Source: Blastocatellia bacterium
GTDB taxonomy: Bacteria > Acidobacteriota > Blastocatellia > Pyrinomonadales > Pyrinomonadaceae
NCBI GenBank assembly: GCA_003487805.1
Contig: DNNE01000142.1
Location: 5,978-11,088 of the forward strand
Reading direction: 5' to 3'
DNA: 5,111 bases
In this document: piece by piece, positions 1-5,111 of the stretch
How the letters are laid out: each line of letters starts with the position of its first letter
How positions within the stretch are numbered: the stretch's first letter is position 1
Position numbers and translations under genes: made by a program
Notes under the pieces: generated by a model
What the model was told of the DNA's origin: nothing
The model's database searches: none
The model's input: only the letters and a program-made list of their open reading frames with translations

Positions 1-10
1 GCCTGATGTG

Positions 11-64
11 CGGAAAGGCTCCGCCTTTCCGGCGCGATATTGAATACCAGCGAGGCTGCGCCTC
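11..64. repeat. Two tandem triloop hairpins downstream of the pseudo-protease gene
   Basis: Positions 11-31 form a perfect 9-bp stem (CGGAAAGGC / GCCTTTCCG) with the three-base loop TCC at 20-22. Positions 52-64 form a 5-bp stem (GAGGC / GCCTC) with the three-base loop TGC at 57-59. Both lie just past the stop codon of the minus-strand gene ending at 107, so they would be transcribed in its 3' end. Neither is followed by a T-run in that direction, so a standard intrinsic terminator is not supported. The stem-plus-three-base-loop design matches the hairpins at 1720-1740, 1810-1830, 3458-3476 and 3498-3516. Confidence 0.75.
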
Positions 65-106
65 ACGCAGTTTGATTCGAACGATCGCTCCGAGGCAGCA
101 GTCTAC

Positions 107-1636
107 TTACTCAACCACTCGGAAGAACGTTCGCCACACAGTGTCTGTGTCCAGTAGCACGTCGACCCGATAGATCCCCGGCCGAAGCGTTGCCACATCT
201 ACTTCCCACGCAGTGTAAGAGAGCTTGTTGGTATTGACAGTGATTTTCTTTTTGCCCGCGTTTTCAAAGATTAACCGATTGTCCAGGTCAAACAGATGCA
301 AGGCCGGTATCCCCTTACGTTTTTCTTCCGGCAGCCACGTTACAAAAACAATCAGTTGCTGGTCGCCGCGCGCAAACTCGTATCTCTCTTCGATTACTCG
401 CGGCGGATCAGCTTTTCGGTTAAGCCCGCGCGACAGGGTCCCGCTAAGAACGTTTTGGGTGGCCGATAGCGCGGGCATGAATTGGCCCGTAGCGGCAAGT
501 TGTCCGATCGTCGTTACCGAAACGGCTGAATCGGTAACGAGACTAATTGGTATAGCCAGACCCCCGCGCGTAACGGCTCCGAGGGTGGCATTCCTCGACG
601 CGTAGACCGCATCGCCGGGAAAAGCGCCCGCAAGTAAACTTCCTCCTACGATTCCGATCACCTCTCCGTAATCGTTCAGCAGCGGCGATCCCACGGCGCG
701 TAGATCAAACGGATCCGCAATATTGAGCCGCTGGCCCGCGGCGCCAAGCTCCTGTGTGCCGATCAAAAACGTCTCAGTTAAGACGCGATTGTTCTCTGTT
801 GCGGCATCGAGAAAGAAGCATCGATCGGTGATTCCGATTGGCGTCGTCGCGGGCGACAAAGACTGGACATACTCCAGGCTAATTTTCAGAATCGCCCAGC
901 CCTGCCGGCGATTCCACGCTTGCACTTCATTAACCTCGGCAAGTTTTCCGCGCCAAAGGATTCGCACTTTGGTCGCACCGTCGATCACTTCGAATGCAGT
1001 CAGCACGCGGCCTGGCCCAATAATGAAACCGGACCCCACGAAACGCCGCGCGCCTTTTTGATCGACGTTCTCAATCGATACCGTCGTCGCCGCCGCGCGG
1101 TTATAGATTTCTGCTCGAGTCAGTATATGCCGCACCGCCAGAGCATCGTTTGGCCGGGCAGCGGCGCTGATTTGAAAGGTGTGCGCGCCTGCGGATTCAC
1201 CATCAATCCGGGCTTCCACCGTCCAGGTGCCGATCGCCGGAGCCTCTGTCAGGAGCATTTTGAAATAACCACCGAAACGGGTCTGATCGGGATTGTAATC
1301 AAACTCTGAAATCAAAACAGGTTTACCCGCGGGATTCTTCCAAACACCTTCGAAGTGGTGCGCGCCCGCCGGTCCTTCCCAGCTGAAATAGACGACCACT
1401 TCCTTATCGTCGGGAATGTAAAAAATTGTGCGTGGATCATCTATAGCAAAACGGCTGCTCTCCTGATGCAGCTTTGTGCCGGACACTGAGGTGACCAGAC
1501 GAAATCGCGCCGCAGCTGCTGCGACACCGCCCGCCGCCGGTGTCTGCGTCGGAACCTGCCCATTCGCAACTATGCACGCGCCCAAGAGTGCACAGATGAA
1601 GACCAGTTTTGAAGTTGTGAGTCTCTTAATTTTCAA
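107..1636 (-). CDS. Secreted trypsin/HtrA-like protein with degenerate catalytic triad, flanked by beta-sandwich domains
   Basis: This is a 509-residue exported protein. Residues 1-26 are a signal peptide: KIKR n-region, hydrophobic core 11-24, and likely cleavage after ANG (24-26). LGAC at 18-21 also resembles a lipobox, so a lipoprotein is possible. Residues 45-157 look like an all-beta, Ig-like domain. Residues 180-368 carry a chymotrypsin-fold core with recognisable landmarks: GSGFIIGPGRVLTAFEVIDG (201-220), GWAILKI (246-252) and VGSPLLNDYGEVIGI (315-329). At the expected triad positions I read Glu216 for His, Gly246 for Asp and Val315 for the nucleophilic Ser, so proteolysis is unlikely and a binding or scaffold role is inferred. 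Residues 405-509 form a second beta-sandwich-like domain; no PDZ domain is seen. The start is TTG at 1636-1634; an in-frame TAA lies 12 bases upstream and this start keeps the basic n-region. Only a weak AAAGG lies 14 bases upstream. The true substrate or partner is unknown. Confidence 0.88.
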   Translation of the reverse strand: MKIKRLTTSKLVFICALLGACIVANGQVPTQTPAAGGVAAAAARFRLVTSVSGTKLHQESSRFAIDDPRTIFYIPDDKEVVVYFSWEGPAGAHHFEGVWKNPAGKPVLISEFDYNPDQTRFGGYFKMLLTEAPAIGTWTVEARIDGESAGAHTFQISAAARPNDALAVRHILTRAEIYNRAAATTVSIENVDQKGARRFVGSGFIIGPGRVLTAFEVIDGATKVRILWRGKLAEVNEVQAWNRRQGWAILKISLEYVQSLSPATTPIGITDRCFFLDAATENNRVLTETFLIGTQELGAAGQRLNIADPFDLRAVGSPLLNDYGEVIGIVGGSLLAGAFPGDAVYASRNATLGAVTRGGLAIPISLVTDSAVSVTTIGQLAATGQFMPALSATQNVLSGTLSRGLNRKADPPRVIEERYEFARGDQQLIVFVTWLPEEKRKGIPALHLFDLDNRLIFENAGKKKITVNTNKLSYTAWEVDVATLRPGIYRVDVLLDTDTVWRTFFRVVE

Positions 1637-1646
1637 CGCCGTTGGT

Positions 1647-1666
1647 TAAGCCTTTGACTAAGCCTT
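1647..1666. repeat. 8-bp direct repeat in the 5' leader of the pseudo-protease gene
   Basis: TAAGCCTT occurs at 1647-1654 and again at 1659-1666, a 12-base period. On the coding (minus) strand this reads AAGGCTTA twice, ending 10 bases before the TTG start. It could be a small operator or chance; its AAGG cores also supply the only Shine-Dalgarno-like bases here, at poor spacing. Confidence 0.4.
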
Positions 1667-1697
1667 ATCTCAAACCGGGAGCGAGGCCACTTGCGCC

Positions 1698-1852
1698 ATG
1701 GCTCTGCCACGCTGATGCGCGGCAAGTCTTTGACTTGCCGGCGACGAAACCTTTCTTCTCCTGGGTCTCCGACCCGCGGTCATAGACCGCAGATTTCAAA
1801 AAGCTTCTCCGGCAAGTCAGAGACTTGCCGCGCATCGGAGTGGCAGAGCCAT
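1698..1852. repeat. 155-bp intergenic inverted-repeat element composed of triloop hairpins
   Basis: The left arm 1698-1743 and right arm 1807-1852 are inverted copies matching at 42 of 46 positions. Inside the element are six short perfect palindromes, each with a three-base spacer: 1699-1709 (TGGC, loop TCT), 1720-1740 (CGGCAAGTC, loop TTT), 1763-1775 (GGGTC, loop TCC), 1776-1790 (GCGGTC, loop ATA), 1810-1830 (CGGCAAGTC, loop AGA) and 1841-1851 (TGGC, loop AGA). It encodes no convincing protein and has no obvious target-site duplication. It sits between two co-oriented genes, so it would be transcribed if they share a message. The best comparison is a REP/BIME-like or MITE-like non-coding element, but the family is not identified. 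Confidence 0.85.
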
Positions 1853-1879
1853 AACCTTATTGAATCTGATCCCTGGCTT

Positions 1880-2881
1880 TCAAAAACTCAGCTGGCCAAT
1901 TGCCCCGCGTGCTCCGGCCGCCCATCCGAACCTTTGTCCGCGCGCAAAACTGAATGTATCAAAGCCGGGACCAGGGATCGCAGTCCAGCTGTCCCCGTCG
2001 TCCGTCGAGTAATCACTTCCCGCTGGTCCAATCGCCAAAAGGGTAGTTGTTCCCGGCACATAAGCAACCACTGAGCGAAAACCGCTGAGCCCTTTGACGA
2101 GTGTCCACGTTGCGGCGCCGTCGCTGGTGATCGCGAGATTGTCGGATGCTTCGTTTTCCTTCTGATAATCGCCGCCTACGATCACCCCATGCTTCGCGTC
2201 GCGAAATGCTACCGAGAAGATGCCGGAAGATGGGCTGGATCGGAGCGGCGTCTCAGAGACTCTCCACGTGTGGCCGCCATCAGTTGTGCGCAAAACCCGC
2301 GCTCGCGCCGCCGACCCCAAACCGATCCATGCGTACTTCTTGCCGAATACCGCGATGTTGGTGCCGCTGGCGGCGAAAGCGCCTTCATTCCCCAGTGCCG
2401 GCGGTAGTTTTTCTGTCGCCACGCGCGTCCAGTCTCGCCCGCCCTTCGAAGTCGTCAGGATATAGAACTTCAGATCGACTGAGTCGCCGATGACGATGCC
2501 GTGATCAGCGTCCCAAAAAGTCATTGCGTCAAGAAAAGCCTTCGGGTCGTCGTTACGAAATTGCAGCGTCCAACTCGTTCCACCATCACTCGTTTTGTAA
2601 ATGCGCGAAGCAGCTCCGTTGCCAATGCTCAAAACGTAAGCAGTCTGCTCATCAATCGCATCGATATCACGAAAATCCAACTGGTCGGGTGTGACGATTA
2701 TCTTCTTCCACGCCGCGCCGCCATCATCGGTACGCAAGACCGTGCTGCCGGAACCGCTGGCCCAGGCGACGCGTGCGCTAACCGCACTCACGCCACGAAG
2801 TCGCGCCGTCACCCCGCTGGTTTGCAACGTCATTTGCGGCGCCGCCACCGTTAATAGCAGAGAGATGATGAATCTGATCAT
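1880..2881 (-). CDS. Secreted YCF48/HCF136-like Asp-box (BNR) beta-propeller protein
   Basis: This 333-residue protein starts with a short hydrophobic export signal (about residues 1-15) and is otherwise a repeat protein. Asp-box motifs of the form S/T-x-D-x-G-x-x-W recur at residues 50-58, 96-104, 143-151 (Asp replaced by Lys), 198-206, 251-259 and 292-299. Their spacing of about 40-50 residues fits a seven-bladed propeller with one blade lacking a clear box. Segments such as DFRDIDAIDEQTAYVLSIGN, GNEGAFAASG and GIFSVAFRDAKHGVIVGGDY match my recollection of a bacterial family often labelled oxidoreductase or YCF48-related. No redox cofactor site is visible, so I do not support an enzymatic name. 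YCF48/HCF136 itself assists photosystem II assembly; here there is no photosynthetic context, and a periplasmic or surface binding role is inferred. The ATG at 2881-2879 gives the signal peptide directly; only a weak GGA precedes it. Confidence 0.9.
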   Translation of the reverse strand: MIRFIISLLLTVAAPQMTLQTSGVTARLRGVSAVSARVAWASGSGSTVLRTDDGGAAWKKIIVTPDQLDFRDIDAIDEQTAYVLSIGNGAASRIYKTSDGGTSWTLQFRNDDPKAFLDAMTFWDADHGIVIGDSVDLKFYILTTSKGGRDWTRVATEKLPPALGNEGAFAASGTNIAVFGKKYAWIGLGSAARARVLRTTDGGHTWRVSETPLRSSPSSGIFSVAFRDAKHGVIVGGDYQKENEASDNLAITSDGAATWTLVKGLSGFRSVVAYVPGTTTLLAIGPAGSDYSTDDGDSWTAIPGPGFDTFSFARGQRFGWAAGARGAIGQLSF

Positions 2882-2974
2882 TGCTGGTCTATCCAGGGTT
2901 GCGAGAATTATTGAGCGCCGTCAGGCGCGGAATGTTATAGCTCAAAAAGGCCCGCGCTTCCAGCTTGATTCGGT

Positions 2975-3045
2975 TTTCGTGGTGTGCTTTTGCAGATGAA
3001 TTAAGCAGAGGCAAACCACGAAACCCACGAAGCAGGAATCACGAA
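2975..3045. repeat. Imperfect 19-bp hairpin and CACGAA repeats
   Basis: Positions 2975-2993 and 3005-3023 pair over 19 positions: 16 Watson-Crick pairs, two G-T wobbles (wobbles in the plus-strand RNA) and one mismatch, around an 11-base loop. The right arm runs into a short CACGAA series at 3017-3022, 3026-3031 and 3040-3045. CACGAAR-type tandem words are widespread in intergenic DNA of several phyla. No T-run follows, so terminator activity is not supported. Confidence 0.6.
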
Positions 3046-3180
3046 AAGACCCGAAGGTTCGGTTGATGACCCAAGTATGTTATTACCATGAGTCGACGAT
3101 CCACTCAGCAAAAAGCTGCTCTCGCAGCACTACAGTGTGAGATCACGAAATGAGTGTTACCATAGAGACATTAATTCAAC

Positions 3181-3186
3181 GAGGTG
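3181..3186 (+). promoter_or_regulatory. Strong Shine-Dalgarno site for the 87-residue ORF
   Basis: GAGGTG, seven bases before the ATG at 3194, is the best ribosome binding site in the window. It decides the start of the small ORF against the overlapping out-of-frame ATG at 3150, which has no such site. Confidence 0.8.
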
Positions 3187-3193
3187 AAATATT

Positions 3194-3457
3194 ATGGGAT
3201 GGGATGGCGACGCTTTGGCCGGGCAAATGGAAGAGGTATTCGAACGTCAGCAAGCAGTAGCGGATGCTCGGGCGCTGCGGGGGACCTCCACCCTCGAGGA
3301 GCGCATGCGCAGCTCGCAGTTTGAATCGCTGAGAGTTTCGCGCTCGCGCATCATGACGCAACTGAATGGGGCCACAAACCCGTCACATCGCACGATGCTC
3401 GAGCGGGCGCTAAAATCGATAAACGATCAGATGGCCGCAGATGAAAAGAACTCTTAG
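3194..3457 (+). CDS. Small hypothetical cytoplasmic helical protein (87 aa)
   Basis: I do not recognise this gene. It encodes 87 residues with no signal peptide or membrane segment, rich in Arg, Glu, Gln and Ser. Two helical stretches are likely: about residues 8-30 (QMEEVFERQQAVADARALR) and 34-84, including SLRVSRSRIMTQLNGATNP (45-63) and an amphipathic tail ERALKSINDQMAADEK. Leu, Ile and Met spacing in the second stretch suits a helical hairpin or short coiled coil around the NP turn at 62-63. The GAGGTG site seven bases upstream and codon use like the neighbours support a real gene. It is convergent with ettA, and its TAG stop lies within the outer inverted repeat (3455-3519) around the following hairpins. 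No catalytic or nucleic-acid-binding motif is visible. Confidence 0.72.
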   Translation: MGWDGDALAGQMEEVFERQQAVADARALRGTSTLEERMRSSQFESLRVSRSRIMTQLNGATNPSHRTMLERALKSINDQMAADEKNS

Positions 3458-3519
3458 CGCAAGTTGTTAACTTGCGATCGCGACGAGCGCGAAATTACGC
3501 AAGATAACATCTTGCGCTA
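3455..3519. repeat. Inverted pair of triloop hairpins between convergent genes
   Basis: Two perfect 8-bp hairpins fill the gap: 3458-3476 (CGCAAGTT, loop GTT) and 3498-3516 (CGCAAGAT, loop AAC). The outer ends also pair, TAGCGCAAG at 3455-3463 with CTTGCGCTA at 3511-3519, so the two hairpins form one larger palindrome, as in the element at 1698-1852. The first three bases are the TAG stop of the small ORF, and the ettA stop lies three bases beyond the other end. Lying between converging transcripts it could act as a bidirectional transcription barrier or 3'-end stabiliser, but neither strand has a T-run. Confidence 0.82.
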
Positions 3520-3521
3520 CA

Positions 3522-5111
3522 TCACCCGCGAGTCAACTGGCGATACTTGATCCGATGCGGTATTTCAGCTTCCGCTCCCAGACGCGCCTTTCGATCTTCT
3601 TCATAGTCCGAATAATTTCCTTCGAACCAGACGACCTTGCTGTCGCCTTCGAAGGCCAGCATGTGCGTCGCGATACGGTCTAAAAACCATCTGTCGTGTG
3701 AAATCACCACCGCGCATCCGGCAAAGTTTTCCAACGCCTCTTCCAAAGCCCGCAGCGTGTTTACATCGAGATCGTTAGTCGGCTCATCAAGCAACAAAAC
3801 GTTCGCGCCTTCTTTCAGCATCTTTGCCAGATGAACTCGATTGCGTTCGCCGCCCGACAGCATGCTGACTTTCTTTTGCTGATCAGAGCCGGAGAAATTA
3901 AAGCGGCCTACGTAGGCGCGCGAGTTCACTTCACGGTTGCCCAGCTTCAGCACATCCGCGCCTCCGGAAATTTCTTCCCAGATAGATTTGTCTCCGTCGA
4001 GCGTGCGGCTTTGATCGACATAAGCCAACTGCACCGTCTCGCCGATGCGGATCTTGCCGCTGTCAGGTTCTTCCTGTTTCGTGATCATCCGGAACAGCGT
4101 CGTCTTCCCCGCTCCATTCGGCCCAATCACGCCGACAATGCCGCCCGGCGGAAGCTGAAACGTCATATCTTCAACCAGCAGATTGTCGCCGTAAGCCTTG
4201 TTAACTTTGTCGGCTTCGATCACTACGTCGCCCAGGCGCGGCCCGGGCGGAATCGGAATCTCCAAATCATCGCGGCGCTTCTCTGATTCCTGACGCAAAA
4301 GGTTTTCATATGCAGTCACGCGCGCTTGTCCTTTGGCGTGTCGCGCTTTCGGCGACATGCGAATCCATTCCAGCTCGCGCTGCAGAGTCTTCTGCCGATC
4401 ACTTTCAGATTTTTCTTCGCGCCGGAGACGTTCCTGCTTCTGCTCCAGCCAACTCGTGTAATTCCCTTTCCAGGGAATGCCTGCACCGCGATCCAATTCC
4501 AGAATCCAACCCGCCACGTTATCGAGAAAATACCTGTCGTGCGTCACCGCGATAATTGTGCCGGCATAACTCTGCAAGTGATGTTCAAGCCATGCGACCG
4601 ATTCAGCATCAAGGTGGTTAGTGGGCTCGTCCAGCAAAAGGATATCCGGCTTCTGGAGAAGCAAACGACATAGCGCAACCCTCCGACGCTCGCCGCCGGA
4701 AAGCACTTTCACCGGCGTCTCAGGCGGCGGACAACGCAAAGCATCCATAGCCATCTCAAGTCGCGAGTCGAGATCCCACGCGTCGAGATGGTCGAGCTTC
4801 TCTTGCACTTCGCCCTGCCGCGCTAACAACTTGTCCATGTCCTCTTCGGACATTTCTTCGCCAAACTTGGCGTTTATTTCGTCGAATTCCTTGAGCAAAC
4901 TAACAGTTTGCTTTACAGCTTCTTCGACGACCTCACGCACGGTGCGCGCATCATCGATCAAGGGTTCCTGTTCGAGATAGCCAACGGTGAAGCCCGGTGA
5001 GATCACCGTCTCGCCATTGAACTCTTTATCGACGCCGGCAAGGATGCGCAGCAGCGAAGACTTGCCCGAACCGTTGAGGCCGATGACGCCAATCTTCGCG
5101 CCATAGAAATA
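3522..5111 (-). CDS. ettA: EttA, ABC-F energy-dependent translational throttle protein (N-terminus outside window)
   Basis: EttA is an ABC-F ATPase that binds the ribosomal E site and gates entry into elongation according to energy charge; it is cytosolic, not a transporter. The reading frame is open to the window edge, giving 529 residues; about 30 N-terminal residues are missing compared with the roughly 555-residue E. coli protein. Numbering from the edge (residue 1 at 5111): Walker A GLNGSGKSS at 11-19, arm insertion at about 70-126, signature LSGGERRR at 137-144, Walker B with DEPTNHLD to 168 (Glu162), switch His at 191. Then comes the P-site tRNA-interaction linker at about 215-272, with YTSWLEQKQERLRREEKSES and ELEWIRMSPKARHAKGQARV. 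The second ATPase has GPNGAGKTT at 330-338, LSGGERNR at 418-425, LLLDEPTNDLD to 449 (Glu443) and SHDR at 471-474. All catalytic motifs are intact. An internal GTG at 5004-5006 is not the start, because Walker A lies upstream of it. Near-colinear similarity to E. coli EttA, including WLEQK and PGPRLGD, separates it from Uup and antibiotic-resistance ABC-F proteins. Confidence 0.97.
   Translation of the reverse strand, partial: YFYGAKIGVIGLNGSGKSSLLRILAGVDKEFNGETVISPGFTVGYLEQEPLIDDARTVREVVEEAVKQTVSLLKEFDEINAKFGEEMSEEDMDKLLARQGEVQEKLDHLDAWDLDSRLEMAMDALRCPPPETPVKVLSGGERRRVALCRLLLQKPDILLLDEPTNHLDAESVAWLEHHLQSYAGTIIAVTHDRYFLDNVAGWILELDRGAGIPWKGNYTSWLEQKQERLRREEKSESDRQKTLQRELEWIRMSPKARHAKGQARVTAYENLLRQESEKRRDDLEIPIPPGPRLGDVVIEADKVNKAYGDNLLVEDMTFQLPPGGIVGVIGPNGAGKTTLFRMITKQEEPDSGKIRIGETVQLAYVDQSRTLDGDKSIWEEISGGADVLKLGNREVNSRAYVGRFNFSGSDQQKKVSMLSGGERNRVHLAKMLKEGANVLLLDEPTNDLDVNTLRALEEALENFAGCAVVISHDRWFLDRIATHMLAFEGDSKVVWFEGNYSDYEEDRKARLGAEAEIPHRIKYRQLTRG
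4894..4912. repeat. Perfect triloop hairpin inside ettA
   Basis: AGCAAACT at 4894-4901 and AGTTTGCT at 4905-4912 form an 8-bp stem with loop AAC, the same geometry and the same loop as the intergenic hairpin at 3498-3516. It encodes KQTVSLL at the start of the EttA arm region. Recalled E. coli EttA has the same length here, so it is not an insertion of extra residues. Confidence 0.6.

Larger units (their letters stand above)
2882..3193. other. 312-bp divergent intergenic region
   Basis: This gap lies between the divergent starts of the propeller gene (minus) and the small ORF (plus), so it should hold promoters for both. I could not pick out a convincing -35/-10 pair on either strand. It contains a 5-bp GCGCC/GGCGC hairpin at 2915-2928, an imperfect hairpin at 2975-3023, CACGAA repeats to about 3045, and the ribosome binding site of the small ORF. 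I see no further gene that I would defend. Confidence 0.7.

Noticed and set aside
11..31. Intrinsic terminator for the pseudoprotease gene.
   Set aside because: A stable stem, but no T-run follows in the direction of transcription.
1691..2074. A 127-codon plus-strand ORF across the inverted-repeat element and the end of the propeller gene.
   Set aside because: Arg/Ser-rich shadow translation of palindromes and of the opposite strand of a well-supported gene.
1880..2881. Calling the propeller an oxidoreductase or a sialidase.
   Set aside because: Asp boxes alone do not give either activity; no cofactor motif or sialidase active-site signature is visible.
2933..2948. TATAAC and TTGAGC on the minus strand as a promoter for the propeller gene.
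   Set aside because: The two hexamers are adjacent instead of about 17 bases apart, and no partner hexamer fits either one.
3088..3153. A 21-codon ORF upstream of the small gene, a possible leader peptide whose stop overlaps the ATG at 3150.
   Set aside because: No ribosome binding site, no regulatory codon run and no attenuator-like structure before 3194.
3150..3260. A 36-codon ATG-started ORF on the plus strand overlapping the start of the 87-residue ORF in another frame.
   Set aside because: It has no Shine-Dalgarno and ends early, while GAGGTG clearly serves the ATG at 3194.
3176..3361. A 61-codon minus-strand ORF opposite the small plus-strand gene.
   Set aside because: It lies antisense to an ORF with a strong ribosome binding site, and its translation shows no family features.
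3831..4286. A 151-codon plus-strand ORF antisense to ettA.
   Set aside because: A shadow of a highly conserved gene with all ABC-F motifs intact on the other strand.
5004..5006. GTG as the start of the ABC-F gene.
   Set aside because: The frame stays open to the window edge and encodes Walker A (GLNGSGKSS) upstream, so the true start is outside the window.

Overview
This window looks like a chromosomal stretch of a soil-type, moderately GC-rich Gram-negative bacterium, most likely Acidobacteriota. That placement is an inference from protein style: a secreted YCF48-like Asp-box propeller of a kind common in that phylum, a signal-peptide protein with a trypsin-like core between beta-sandwich domains, and an EttA with an acidic, Glu/Asp-rich arm. 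It has not been checked by phylogeny. No phage, plasmid, CRISPR, tRNA or rRNA signal is visible.

Layout from left to right. Positions 1-106 are intergenic and hold two short perfect hairpins. 107-1636 (minus) encodes a secreted 509-residue protein whose trypsin/HtrA-like domain appears to have lost all three catalytic residues. 1637-1879 is intergenic and dominated by a 155-bp element (1698-1852) with 46-bp inverted arms, itself built from short hairpins. 1880-2881 (minus) encodes a secreted Asp-box beta-propeller of the YCF48/HCF136-like family. 2882-3193 is a 312-bp divergent intergenic region with an imperfect 19-bp hairpin and CACGAA repeats. 3194-3457 (plus) encodes an unrecognised 87-residue cytoplasmic protein behind a strong Shine-Dalgarno site. 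3458-3521 separates two convergent genes and is almost entirely a pair of hairpins. 3522-5111 (minus) encodes the ABC-F translation factor EttA, cut at its N-terminus by the window edge.

The genes do not form an obvious pathway. The two minus-strand secreted proteins could be co-transcribed, but the 243-bp gap and hairpin element between them argue against tight coupling. EttA acts on the ribosome, and the small ORF has no visible functional tie to it.

The most unusual signal is at the DNA level. At least six perfect palindromes with 8-9-bp stems, and several shorter ones, all have a spacer of exactly three bases. They lie in three of the four intergenic spaces, in two places as inverted pairs, and one lies inside ettA. 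This looks like a dispersed REP-like repeat family defined by architecture more than by one fixed sequence.
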